Origin: Dipteris shenzhenensis
Lineage: Eukaryota; Polypodiophyta; Polypodiopsida; Gleicheniales
NCBI GenBank assembly: GCA_047967505.1
Contig: CM106538.1
Length of the DNA: 64,000 nucleotides
Direction: 5' to 3' (one strand)
Shown: piece by piece, positions 10,415 to 22,050 of the stretch
Layout of the letters: each line of letters starts with the position of its first letter
Position numbering within the stretch: the stretch's first letter is position 1
Made by a program: the position numbers and the translations under genes
The notes under the pieces: generated by a model
Seen by the model: the letters and a program-made list of their open reading frames with translations, nothing else
Told to the model about the DNA's origin: nothing
Database searches by the model: none

Positions 10415-12482
10415 AGAGAGAGGTGATGGATATGGAGAGCTCTCCTGCTCCCTCCTCCCTGCCCGTACCCTTGTCCCCCCCTGTACCTCCTCATCTTTCC
10501 TCTGATCCCTCCTCGTACCTGCCCGTACAGCCTCCTCTTCAATCCGTACACATTCCGCCCGTCCTACAGCCCCCGTTTTCTCCCGTGCAGCCTCTGTCAG
10601 CCTTTGTACCTGTCCCGTCTACATCCGTACCTGTCCTGCCATCTCCTGTACAGCATCCGCTGCTTTCTGTTCCCTTCCCACAGCATCCAGTGCTGCTCCA
10701 GCCCTCCTCTGCTCCCGGCCTTCTCTGTCCGTACCATCTCTGTAGTCGACTCTTCCATTTCAGGTGCCCTATGTGCAGCCCCTGCAATCGGTACATCCTT
10801 TTGTCTCTCCTTCGGCTGTTTGCTCCTCTGCTCAGCCCCTTCCTGCCTCCATTCCCTCTACCCCTATCCCCTCTCCATTCTCTGTGCCTAGTTCCTTTTC
10901 TTCTCCTTCCTTTTCCAGCCCTTCATCTCCTACTTTTCATTATGCTCGGAAGAAGAAAAGGGATTCCCTTTCCCCATTAGTTTTGGAAGGGGTGAAGGCT
11001 GCCAAATTAGATTCTTTCGCCTTCCCCTCTTCTTCACTTCAACATGATTTGCTTCGTCAATTATGTGCTGATTCGGTGACCTCGCCTTCTGCTGCTGGAC
11101 TTTCCTTACGAAGAATTCTTTCCCCTGAACCTTTCCTTCAGAGTATTCGCTAGGAACAGCAACTTGGTGTTTGCCTTTTTTATGGGAAGAGTTATGATGG
11201 TGGCTTCTTTGCAAGCTTGGTCCTCTGCTGCAGTGGGTGTCGAGAAGATTACTTCTTTTGTGTTCATGGGCAAGGGATTCTATTTTGCTCATTGTGCCTC
11301 TGTGGACACTGTCTTCCACTTGCTTACTTTGGGTGGAGTTCATGGAGCAGGTCACTTTGCAGTTGTTATGCCTTGGGATCCTCTTTTTGATCCAGCCCGC
11401 TCCCTCCTCCACCTTTGTCCTGTTTGGGTTACCCTCAAAGACTTGCCGGTACCGCTTCTTCAGCATGTTCCTTCTCTTGCAGCCCTGCTAGGATGTGTTC
11501 TTTTCATTCCAAAGCAGAACTTCTTGGTCACAAGTAGAGATATTCGGCTATGTGTTCTTTGGGATATGGAGCAGCTTATACCTTCATGTCTGGACATGGA
11601 CTTTGGATTGCCTCATCCTCTCTGGATTCCTCTTCGCTTTGCCTCCTTTCCTAAACTTGCTATAAATGTCGCCAGTTAGGCCATTTTGCTAGAGCATGCC
11701 CATCGTCTTCTTCTCTAGCTCCTACTCTGCAGACTTCTACTCCTTCTGTACCGGTTCCTGCGGTTCCTCTTTCTTCTACCAGCACACAAGAAATCCGGCA
11801 TTCTTTCAAGCATTCTAAAGTCTGGAGGAAAGTTCAGGATGCTACGTTGGTTAAGTATTCTAATCCTTTTGCTGTTTTGTCAGTTCCGGTCCACTCCCTA
11901 CAGTGTCAGATTGTCAGGTTTCTTGTGATCCGGTTCTTGTTGCTACTTCGACGCCTGAAGTTGTTCTATTAGATTCATCTTCACTAATGCAAAATGCTGC
12001 TGTTATGCAAGATGTGGAAGAAAATCTACAGTCTCCTTCAGCTCTAGATACTAGTATTCCGGATGCAGATAGAAGCTTGTTGATATGCCTGCCCCTTTAC
12101 AGAGCCTCTCAGTCTTGGATACTGTTGTTCCTTTTTCCCTAGAATCTTTTCATCCTTGGTTGCAGCAGGTTTTTGATCCTGTGGTTCAGAAGTTTCGGCT
12201 TCCAGCTTACATTAAGAAGAATCACAAGGTAAAAAAACAACTTTGTTTTATTGATGGGGATGTCACTCCGTTACCATCACTTTTTACAAGTCAATAATTT
12301 GAAAGTGGATGATGTTCTGTTGGATTCTCCTCCAACTGATATGTAAATTTTTACTTGGTTGCCTCATGAGTTTTTTTCTTTGAGGTGTTACTTGTAAATT
12401 TTATCTTTGTACTTATTGGTGGGTTTTCACCTCTTTTTGAGGTTTCCCACGCAGAAATAAAAGATTTCACTAAAAAAAAAAA
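10415..12482 (+). mobile_element. ORF1-only LINE-C element (half-LINE), full length
   Basis: Starts 8 bp before an ATG at 10423 directly after (GT)n, and ends with an A tail at 12472-12482 followed by (GT)n. Between lie only ORF1-type sequences: a Pro/Ser/Val-rich N-terminus rich in GTAC motifs, a DUF4283-like part (VFMGKGFYFAHCASV, AVVMPWDPLFDPARSL, PVWVTLKDLPVPLL), a zinc knuckle CYKCRQLGHFARAC (out of frame at about 11660-11700) and a conserved tail (HPWLQQVFDPVVQKFRLPAY). No ORF2 sequence is present, and the 3' UTR begins right after the ORF1 stop. At least three frameshifts inactivate the frame. The 59287-61259 copy has the same two ends, so this is a defined family, not a random truncation. 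Confidence 0.8.
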
Positions 12483-12499
12483 GAGTGTGTGTGTGTGTG

Positions 12500-14314
12500 A
12501 ATCAGCATTTTGAACTCATAATGGAGATATTTAACAGCTAGAAGGATAGCGTGATTGTTGCTTGAAAACTGAACCAAAATAATAAGTGTTGTATTTCTCT
12601 TTTGTCTCTATAGGGAAAACTCATTTCTAAGGAACTCAAGGAATCAGATTTAAAAAAATTCTTGCATCTATTGGTCCATTACACTATCAGTTCATTAATC
12701 AGAATTAATGAGTATAACTTGATAATGAGAAAACCTTGTATTTGCATTTCCTTAATTCCCTGCAAAAGCTCACATCATGCATAATGAAAAAACAACATGA
12801 CCTATCGTATGCAAAATGAGACATTTAATGAAATGGTTGGAAAAAAACTAAGCCAAGAAAACTACAGCCCCAAAGTCAGTGATGAAAAGAAGAAGGAACT
12901 TCATGATACTCTTGCAAACTGCACTGTGTCACAAACTACATGGAAATATCAGATTGAGTTCATGATCTTTATTTAATTGATAATGGCTGACAAACCTCCA
13001 ACCAAGGATAAGATCGAGTCAATTCATATGAGGCAACCCCACCATTGGCATTCTGCACAAAGAAGTACATATTAGTACGCAATAAAATGAGGCTGTAGAG
13101 ACAATACCATCAAAGCCTAGCAGCCAGTCTTCATTATAACTATGTCTGTCTTTCCATCACGAATCCAATGTTTACCCTTTGGATTTCTTGGGAATGGGAG
13201 GAGAAGCGGGCCTTATATTATCGTACAGCCCCATACTTCCTGTTTAGCACTCCCTGTTCTATCCATGCTTTTAGTCATGTGAGAAGATTTTGGCTACATG
13301 ATAGAATGCAACAATATGCATGCAGTCTTCTCTTTCTTTCTTTCTTTCTTCATTAAGACTCCACTTTAAAACCTTTACTTTTTGCAAACATAGCACAGCG
13401 TAAACACTATGACAACATTACTTACATTATCAGACCTTCACATCGGATGCAGAGAAAATAAATCAAGACATCATCACCTTAAAATTCAAAATTGCACAAA
13501 TAGACCATGCTGAGTTATTGTTTCTACATTGGCAATGCATTAGACACTAGAAAAAGATCCGATGTAGTTCCTACAGTCTAATGCATAACCTGTAGAAATC
13601 GACCAACAAAGGGTACCCCCAGTGAAAGACTGATAGAATAGCCCAGGAGCTCACACAGTCTGTGAGGAGTGGAATCACAAACTTCTTAAACTTATGTGCA
13701 TCAGATAGATATGCAAACTAGTAAATAGACAATGATCCAACCAGATATAGAAACCACCAAAAGAATATACTTCCATCCAAAGCTATGGACACAATACAAA
13801 AGAGAGAGATCCAAGGTCCTTTGATCTTACCACAAGGTGCTTCTACTATCTACCGGATATCTCTAGAACACTGAGCCCGTGTGCTCCACCTTGAGCATAT
13901 GTAGACTCTTCGTCCCGATCCTTCTACCTTACTGCCTGTATACAGCCTAGGTAGCAGCCTTCCAAGCTAGGTCTGCAGCTTCAAGGTTCCTTCACATCCA
14001 GTGATGAGGCCCAAGGAAGATCTCTGTGGCTGCTCCAAACTGCTGGAGATGTGCTGCTGCAAGTGATACTGAAATGAGACCTGAGGCCTCTCCTTTTATA
14101 AGCCCCCAAGGGGCTGAGAACTCCACCGACCCAAGCCTCTAGATCTAGCCGACTTGGTCAGTTCTTCTTGGTCGCCCTAGCCGACTTTGTTGCAGGCGTT
14201 CACCTGCCCAAAACTTCCCCTATAGGGGCCCAAAAGCAAGGGCACTTGGCCCATACTTCCATGCAGGGTCCAGCCCTTGCTTCAGCCCACAACTAGGCCT
14301 GGTTGGCAGGCTAT
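12500..14314. other. No gene recognised; possible minus-strand LTR with a TATA box
   Basis: AT-rich to 13.8 kb without recognisable coding potential. From about 13.8 to 14.3 kb the sequence becomes GC-richer, and on the minus strand it contains a TTATAAAAGGAG box (rc of about 14092-14103), which resembles the promoter of an LTR. No partner LTR could be assigned, so this remains a suggestion. Confidence 0.35.
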
Positions 14315-14319
14315 ACCCT

Positions 14320-14573
14320 TGTTAGAATTATTGCTATAATTTAGCAGTGACCAATGTAATGTAATAAGTAGGTTAGGGGCACTTTTCCCTCACTTAGAGG
14401 TTTTTTCCCCTAACCACAGTTAGTTCACTAACTATGGTTAGTGAAGTGATAAGGTTTTGTAAACCCATCACTCCATTCAGTTGTAATGCACTCTCATCTA
14501 ATTGCAACTACGGTTTCAGCTCTCACACTCTCCTGCTCTTGTTCTCACCTTTGCTCTCTCTCCCACTCTCACA
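14320..14573 (+). repeat. 5' LTR of the copia element
   Basis: Starts TG and ends CA, immediately upstream of the primer-binding site. It aligns over its whole length with 16306-16569. Confidence 0.9.
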
Positions 14574-16268
14574 TTTGGTATCAGAGCATGCAGTTATGAT
14601 TCTTCCAACGATGCATCAGCTTTCAGTGTCAATGAGACACATAATACATGGTATTTTGACAGCGGTGCCTCAAAGCATATCACTTCCAGGAAGTGTCTCT
14701 TCACATCTTTGCATCCACCACCCATTGGTAAAAAGGTCACATGTGCCAACAACTCCTCCTATTCAGTTCGTGGTACAGGAGAAGTTGAACTTACAACATT
14801 CAGAATTTCTGATGTCTTGTATGTGCCTGGTATCACAAAAAATCTACTTTCAGTGTCCACTCTTAACAGAGCTGGATTTCAGGTCATTTTTTAAGATGAC
14901 AAGTGTGCAGTCCATGATAGAGAGCATGACTATGCCTTGAGATTGTCTGGCACTTTGTTGCGTGGTCTTTCTCAGCTTGACATGTATCAGAAAAGACCAG
15001 CACATGCTCTTACAGTTTCCACTCCTACTGCTGCAAATTTTCAGTGGAATGTTCATCAATTGGACATAAAAACAGCCTTCCTTAATGGAGACTTGTTGGA
15101 AGAGGTTTATGTCAAACAACCTCCAGGCTTTGAAATTTCAGGAAATGCACTTCAGGTATGCAAGCTGAATAAAGCTTTGTATGGGCTGAAACACTCCCCA
15201 CGTGCATGGTATGCAAAGATTTATGCCTTTCTGACCAGCAAGGGGCTGCACAACAGTCCAACTGAAAGCACCCTCTACATCAAGAAGGATGGGGGGGATA
15301 TTTTAGTCATCATTCTTTATGTACATGACTTACTGCTCACAGGGTCAAATGAAGATAATATTGCAGATTTTAAAGCTGAATTGGAGACCACTTTTGACAT
15401 GTCAGATTTGGGGCTGCTACACTTTTATTTGGGGATCCAGTTCACTCAAGAGCAAAGTGGCATCGGTATGTCTCAATCCAAGTATGTGCAAAAACTCTTG
15501 GACAGATTCAACATGCAGGATTGTAAGCCCATAGCTACTCCCATGGAGCCAGGGCTGAAGCTTACAATGCATGAAGCAGGTGAATCAATTGATGTCACAC
15601 TCTACAGTTAGGCTGTTGGATGCCTCATTTATCTCTGCAATACACGACCTGATATTCAGTTTGCAGTTTCTCAGGTGAGCAGATATATGCACAGCCTAAA
15701 GACTAGGCATTTGCAGGCTGTAAAATGCATCTTCCGTTACTTGCAAGGTACAAAGTCTTTTGGCTTGATGTTTCCCAGGGGGGGTGACTTGCAGATGCAT
15801 GCCTACAGTGACTCAGATTGGGCTGGAGACTATGACACTAGGCAGTCCACAAGTGGCAATTGTTTCTTTTTGGGCAAAGCTTGTATTTCTTGGTTGAGCA
15901 AGAAACAATCTACAGTGGCTACCTCTTCATGTGAAGCTGAGTACAAGGCAGCTTTCACAGCGACAATTGAATGTGTTTGGCTGCGTCGTTTATTTGCTGA
16001 TCTTCATCTTTCATTGGAGGGTCCTTCTCCAATTCTCACTGATAGTCAGAGTGCTATTGCAGTGGCAAAGAATCCTGTGTTTCATGCTCACACGAAGCAC
16101 ATTGAGGTTCACTATCACTACGTCACAGAGAAGTTGCATGCAGGAGAGATCAGCATGATCTATGTGTCAACACATGACAATGTTGCAGACATTTTCACCA
16201 AAGCACTTCCACGTGAAAAGTTTGAGGCATTTCGCAGTGCCCTGAACTTATCTCCTTTTGGTGATTGA
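14502..16268 (+). pseudogene. copia pol remnant (protease, RT, RNase H)
   Basis: One frame runs the whole way with two stops: TAA at 14892-14894 and TAG at 15609-15611. Order: protease with the active-site DSGAS (WYFDSGASKHIT); a short gag-pre-integrase piece; then an abrupt jump into RT at about 15047 (VHQLDIKTAFLNGDLLEEVY, PPGFEI, ALYGLKHSPRAWYAKI). The RT catalytic box reads YVHD where copia elements have YVDD. Next come the C-terminal RT region (PIATPMEPG), RNase H (YSDSDWAGDYDTRQSTSG, SSCEAEYKA, DSQSAIAVAKNPVFHAHTKH) and the end of pol. The mutated catalytic Asp, the missing integrase and the two stops make it inactive. Confidence 0.9.
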
Positions 16269-16305
16269 TCATTTCCTTGTACATGACATTGGCACTACAG
16301 GGGGG

Positions 16306-16569
16306 TGTTAGAATTATTGCTATAATTTAGCAGTGACCAATGTAACATAATAAGTAGGTTAGGGGCACTTTTCCCTCACTTAGAGGTTTTTCCCCCTAAC
16401 CACAGTTAGTTCACTAACTATTGTTAGTGAAGTGATAAGATTTTGTCACTTAGACAAAACCCATCACTCCATTCAGTTGTAATACACTCTCATCTAATTG
16501 CAACTACGTTTTCAGCTCTCACACTCTCCTGCTCTTGTTCTCACCTTTGCTCTCTCTCCCACTCTCATA
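16306..16569 (+). repeat. 3' LTR of the copia element
   Basis: Begins at TG after the polypurine tract. Its last two bases are TA where the 5' copy has CA, consistent with a C to T change. The ACCCT target duplication follows. Confidence 0.9.
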
Positions 16570-16574
16570 ACCCT

Positions 16575-17400
16575 GCCTAACCAGCCTGACCAATAGGCAA
16601 TTTTCTGCTGCTGACCCCTGCTCCAGTTCGGCCATTTATTGTGCCACTTCCAGGGACTTGCTTTAGGTCTCGCTTCTGCCCACGCACCCTGCAAAGTATG
16701 TTGCCACATAGGTGCCTCCATCATGGGTATATCTCGCCCTTTGGCGCTGCTCCAAGCATGCCTCTGATAGGCCAGATCCAGGCTGAACCTCCATAGCCAA
16801 CTTTCGGTCCATGAGCTTCATTGGTTGCAGCCACCATGGCTCCTCCAAGTTCTTTCTTTGTCTGATCTCTGCCCCCATGGCAGCCATAGTGCTGCCCATG
16901 TGGTACCCTCATGGCAGCCATAGTGCTGTCCCATGTGGTGGCCATCCCCCCCCCCCCCGATGCACTCCTCATTTGGGGGCTCACAGATGGGGAGGTGACC
17001 ATACACATTCCAAAACCCCCTCTCACCGACCAATCTTGGCCCAATGTCAATTTGTCGGTGTATGCTCCAGTAACTCCCTGGTTGTAGTCCTCTGGAACAC
17101 TTTGATGTCGAAAAATCTTCCTGGTTTTTCATCCAATGGCTCTTGCTCCACCAAGTCTGCTTCCGCTTCCGGACACCATCTTGTTACACTAGTCCATCTC
17201 TAGTAGCACCTCCTGGCACCACCACCTTCAGTCACGTTCCTGCCTTCCAACTCTAGCAATCCAGACACCATGATCTTCCAGTTTTCCCCCCCATAATGAG
17301 TGAACAACCTGGAGTCTTCCAGGCACCATGCTCTGAGAGTGTGTTTCAACCCGTCCTTCCTTTAGCAAGGTCCGCAACAAAAAATATCTCCAGATAACCT
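16575..17400. other. No gene recognised
   Basis: Moderately GC-rich sequence without recognisable coding. A 32-bp segment (CATGGCAGCCATAGTGCTG core) is repeated in tandem at about 16877-16940. A C10 run lies at 16949-16958. It may be the right part of the older element into which the copia element inserted. Confidence 0.4.
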
Positions 17401-17790
17401 GGACCACGAACTCTCACTGAGCTCTCCCCCTCGCTCGGCTCTCCCCCTTGCTCCCACTCAGCCCCCCCTCGCTCCCACTCAGCCCCCTACTCACTCCCAC
17501 TCAGCCCCCCCTCGCTCAGCTCTCCCCCTCGCTCCTGCTCAGCCCCCCTCGCTCAGCTCTCCCCCTCGCTCAGCCCCCCCTCGTTCAGCCCCCGCTCAGC
17601 TCTCTCCCGCTCGCTCAGCCCCCGCTCAGCAGCTCTCCCGCTCGCTCAGCCCCCGCTCAGTCCCCGCTCAGCTCAGCCCCCCTCGCTCCGCTCAGCTCAG
17701 CCTCCCTCGCTCAGCTCAGCTCTCCCGCTCGCTCTCCCGCCCCCTTTTTTTTTTTTTTTTGCCCCCCGCTTGCAGCTCCAATACTCCCCC
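17400..17790. repeat. C/T-rich minisatellite (CGCTCAGCCCC type)
   Basis: About 350 bp built from CGCTCAGCCCCC and CGCTCAGCTCTCCC variants, ending in a T run (about 17745-17760). It precedes the LINE-B ORF1 and may belong to its 5' region, but no other full-length LINE-B copy is available to test this. Confidence 0.7.
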
Positions 17791-17996
17791 CCCCCCCTTT
17801 CCTGCAATCCCTTCTTTGCCCGCTGCTGCCTCCCCCATGATGAAGGGAACAGGGGATTGAGGACACGAGACTAGGCCGGAGACCCTTCGGTCCAAATTTA
17901 CATACGCGAGGAGATGGGGAAGGGAACAGTGACAAGGCGAAAACACAAAAGCAACTCAGTCTGGACGACTTCAACAAACGCAGCAACCGGAGCGGT

Positions 17997-19157
17997 TTGA
18001 CAGTGGACAACACCGTGGCCCAGAAGAAAGGGACCCACCCAAAGCCCATGCCGCTCACCACATCCTCGACCTCTATGGTTACCACCACTATTTCACCACC
18101 ATCATCCGCCTCATCATCTACACCACCTCTCTCCTCCCCCTCTCTTGCATCATCATCACAGGTCTCCTCTCCAGTAGCCTCACCACTAGCCCCACCAGCC
18201 ACGGCTCCACAGTACTTTCCCCTCGTATCACCTCTACCTCTCAGTCAACCACCCTTCATCACCTCGTCCGGCCTCGCTACTCCTACATACCACTCCCCCG
18301 CCCAGATCATGCTGTCCCCACCCTCAGTACAACCTCAACAGCCCACCTTCATTCCAACCCCTCTCGAGATCCAATTCCCACCTAGACCAGGACATCTTAG
18401 GCCCCCACCAGATGATTGGGACTCCCTATTGGCTGAGATACACAGCATCCGGGCCTGTCAGGCAAAGCTGACATATTACACTCACGAGCAGGCCTGATAC
18501 ACCCAGGAGTAGGCCCGCATTATACACGAGCAGGGCACCCTTATCCAAGGGCTCAGACACAACATCACACAGCTTCGAGAGGAGCTTGGGACCCTCAGAG
18601 TAGCGCCTGGAGGGACCCCAGTCACAGAGATGGAGGCACAGATAGCCACGATACAGTCGGCTATAGCAGAGACGACTAGATGGGTGGACGTGGCGAAACG
18701 AGAGCCCGCAAAGGCAACCGTTTCAGCCGCCATACAGGAGCAGCAGCAGAGGGCTTCGAAGGCCCTCAACATCTAGATACGAGGGATCACGCGATACAGC
18801 ACCAACACCACTACAACGCCCATGGAGGAGGCGATCACCTTTGTGACCACCACCATGGGGATCCCCGACCATGGCATAGAGGGAGCATGGCATGTTGGGA
18901 GAGACCCCAACCGAGAGCAGCCCCTAGTCATTCGCTTCAGAGATTCACATAATCGACTAGCGACACTCCGACGCCGAGCCGCTCTACGAGAGCATCCCAC
19001 CCTGTCCATGGACAAGGATTTGACACCACCACAAATTGAGGAGCGACGAGTTCTTCTACAGCAGCGGGATGCTGCCCGCAAGGAGGGAAAATGGGCTGTG
19101 GTCCGAGATGGTAGGTTGTTGACCGGCACCCATCGAGCTCCCACTCGTACCCCCTAG
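17997..19157 (+). pseudogene. LINE-B ORF1 pseudogene
   Basis: A 387-codon frame with three in-frame stops: TGA at 18495-18497, TAG at 18510-18512 and TAG at 18774-18776. Order: a Ser/Pro/Thr-rich N-terminus (to about residue 160), a predicted helical Gln/Glu-rich stretch suitable for a coiled coil (about 165-260), and a C-terminal part with VIRFRDSHNRLATLRR and LTPPQIEERRVLLQQRDAAR. The last two resemble the RRM/C-terminal domain of L1-type ORF1 proteins rather than the DUF4283/zinc-knuckle type found in LINE-C. There is no zinc knuckle. At least the TGA and the first TAG can be explained by single C to T changes (CGA to TGA, CAG to TAG). Confidence 0.75.
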
Positions 19158-21875
19158 GGGGACGGGGCCTATGAGACTCAGGTTTCCGAGACCCTAGCCT
19201 GCACCATTTGGAACTGTAATGGTACCTTATGGTCAGACCCAGGGAACTTCTCAGAGTCTTATATAGAACGAGACATAGTCTTTTACACAGAGACACACCA
19301 GATCCCAGAGCATCCACTACCGATAGTCAGTGGCTACACATGGGAGTCGGCCTTCACGCATGAGACAAGGGATACAGGAGGAGTCCGAGGATCAGGCGAG
19401 GTCGCAGTATTATACAGGTCTTCCCTCGCTGGAGCCATCTGCATTGAGAGAAAGGACACACACTCCCGATTCATGTGGATCCGGATCCGCGACGCATGGA
19501 CACCCGTGACCTTATCATAGCAATATGCTACTTCCCGCCAGACACATCCCACTTCGCCAGAGTGGCATGAGAGGAAGGTGAGACATCGCCATATGCACCC
19601 TTACATCAAGATATCCCAAACCTTTCAGCCCACAGGGAAGTTCTCCTTGTTGGGGACTTCAACGCGAGGATGAGCACATGCCAGGCACCACTCCTGGACT
19701 TTCGAGACGGCTCTATTATGCTACTAGACATGGACCTAGATGGAGCAGGTATGACAAGGATCTCATCGGACCGACACGCGCCTGTTACACCATATGGACA
19801 CACGCTCCTTGATCTGGGCAGGATGCATGATCTCATCATCTACAACGGGCTTGACCTATGGCCCTCCTCACTTGGTTTTACTTGCTGGGGGACACTAGTG
19901 TAGTAGATTACATCATGGGATCCCCTACCTTCACTTCATGTATCACCGACCTCACCATAGCACCACTCCCTCCAAGAGCTGATCACACATACCTATTCTT
20001 CACTATCGCCACCCCACGCCTAGCCACACCACACACACCACATAGGAAGCACGACACCTACCACGACATACACTTTGATCACAGCCTCTCACTGGCCTAC
20101 TCTGGACGCCTAAACAGACTCCTAACCTAGATCGATCACATACCACTCATAGAGAACCGTGCTGCCCTGATTAGTCGCACACTCCACGAGGCTGCCCTCC
20201 AAATCTTTCCCCACACCACACGGTCCACTAGACCACCACCTCTTGGTTCTGTACCTTGCAACAACTAGTACGATGCGGAGTGAAAGGCTTATCGCCGACG
20301 GCTCCGACTTGAAACCAGATGTCACCTCCCGAACACACCAGACACGGTACACAAGTACCGATGTCTCATACGTCGGAAGAAGCAGGCATTTCTTCGTCAA
20401 AATCAGGAGGAGCTGTTGAACATCTTGTACAGCAACAACTCTAAGGATTTTTGGCGGAGATTCCTTGAGCGTAGGTCTCCATCACCCCTCACCGACACCA
20501 GAGTTTGGCACACATATGCACACCATCTTTATGATGTCCCACACCAGCCCACTCCGAGAGACAATGCTTCCACTCCCACTTCCAGGACCCTCGGACCAAG
20601 GCTCTTCTCTTTGTCTCCTTGGTCCGACCAGCCGGTATGTATGGCAGCCCTTGTTGGGGACCTAACATGTCAGAGATAGAGTGGACACAGGTGGAGCGCC
20701 TCCAAATCCTCATGCTCTCACGGATGATCCGCGGGAAACCATTTGTACCACATCACATCATTCAGGCCAAGTTTGGTGCTTCTCCACTCCAGCTAGATGC
20801 AGCCTTTCAGACCATCACATATCTACACCGGGTTAGATCATATGGGGACTGCACATCAGGGAGACAGCGGTTGCCATGGTTGGCGCTCGATTCCTCCATG
20901 AGGTTGGCAGCAGAGGAAGACGAGCAATGCTGGTATGCACAGACTCACGGATGGTTTGCGAGACTAGGGTTTCACATTGATAGGATACCTCCTTTTCAGT
21001 ACAGTTTAGATGCCCCTCCGGTACTCCCATCCACCATCCCGATCGGGCGCCACACCAACCAGGTCATCCGAGAGGATCTCCTACAGCTACACACCTTTAG
21101 GACCTGGTTGGAGCCGAGGGAGCTTCCAGTGAAGCTGAGTTTCTACAGAGAACACTGTCTTTGTATTTCGGAGAAGGGATTCATCACACCACCGGGGTAC
21201 ACTGAGCTTCATATGCCTCACTCACTACAGATCTCCATCGGACAGTTTCGGGTATCATCACACCGCCTCCGCATAGAGAGTGGCAAACCAGAGGGGATTC
21301 CTAGGGAGCATCACTTATGCATATTGTGCGACTGTCATGAGGTTGAGTCGGAGGAGCATTTTATTTTCAGGTGCCCAATGTACTACGAGATCCGAGGTCG
21401 CTACCATTGTCTCTTCAAAGATGGCTCTGGGCTCCTTTCCAGATTCCTTGCCTACCCAAATCAGAGATGCCTCGTGGCCTTCATTCACGAGGGGGTCCGA
21501 CACAGAGAGTACTTACTTAGGCGACGGGGCTTGGCTACATCATCAGACACCTCTCAGAGCAGGATCACAGAGTTCTTCCCATTGAGTGACATTGATCGTC
21601 TAGTCTCTAGCCGCAGACATGACAAAGATCCCGACCCGACAACCGTAGCACGACACACGAGACATCGAGGGGACACACACATCACTCTAGGGGACCTCCC
21701 GTCATTGTTTAGACTCGGGATACGTCCCACGGGAGTCACAGTGGCTCTGGTCTTACGTCGAGCCTCGTCCAAGAGATCGAGACACACGGCACCCCTTGAC
21801 GGGCGCCAACATTCCATCAACGGCTATGCACCAGCCAGGGCGACAGGACATACAGAGGATTCCGCTCCGCTCTAG
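19158..21875 (+). pseudogene. LINE-B ORF2 pseudogene (endonuclease and C-terminus, no RT)
   Basis: The endonuclease starts at CTIWNCNG and DIVFYTETHQ. A frameshift follows near 19500; then MDTRDLIIAICYFPPDTSHF, LVGDFNARMSTC and LDLGRMHDLIIYNGLD give the remaining endonuclease blocks. After further stops the linker (CSNNSKDFWRRFLERRSPSP-type) leads to the deletion at 20555/20556. The 20619-21875 frame then carries the C-terminal region with the zinc motif CILCDCHEVESEEHFIFRC. Without RT it cannot reverse transcribe. The long open C-terminus suggests the deletion is not very old, or that the segment is evolving slowly. Confidence 0.85.
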
Positions 21876-22050
21876 TCTTTTTCTTTTCATTCTTACATCC
21901 AGATGTATTTGATTATGTATGATCAGACTTAGGATTCAGCACGGGTGATGATGCTCGTTTCAGTAGCTCCACCCTTACTGTGATTTGTATCAGGTTTTCT
22001 TTCAGTCTCATAGACCCATCGGTCTTCCATCGATTTCCTCTCCATGTACT

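Larger units (their letters stand above)
14320..16569 (+). mobile_element. Ty1/copia LTR retrotransposon, internally deleted
   Basis: Two LTRs (14320-14573 and 16306-16569) start with TGTTAGAATT. The 5' LTR is followed by a primer-binding site TGGTATCAGAGC (14576-14587, initiator-Met tRNA type). The 3' LTR is preceded by the polypurine tract AGGGGGG (16299-16305). A 5-bp duplication ACCCT flanks it (14315-14319 and 16570-16574). The interior is only 1.7 kb: protease, then reverse transcriptase plus RNase H. Most of gag, the integrase core and the RT N-terminus are missing, so it can only move with help. The LTRs differ by several substitutions and a roughly 10-bp insertion (CACTTAGACA region) in the 3' copy, so it is not a recent arrival. 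Confidence 0.92.
17791..22050 (+). mobile_element. LINE-B element with 5' end and ORF1, RT core deleted
   Basis: The only LINE-B copy here with ORF1. It contains ORF1 (17997-19157), the endonuclease start of ORF2 (about 19170), a post-endonuclease region (20040-20555), and then at 20555/20556 a direct join to the post-RT region. The missing stretch corresponds to about 38300-39385 of the copy at 37.9-40.9 kb, that is, the entire reverse transcriptase. The C-terminal 418 codons (20619-21875) are uninterrupted. The 3' end carries the family signature TTTCTTTCAGTCTCATAGAC at about 22000 and a shortened tail. Confidence 0.85.
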
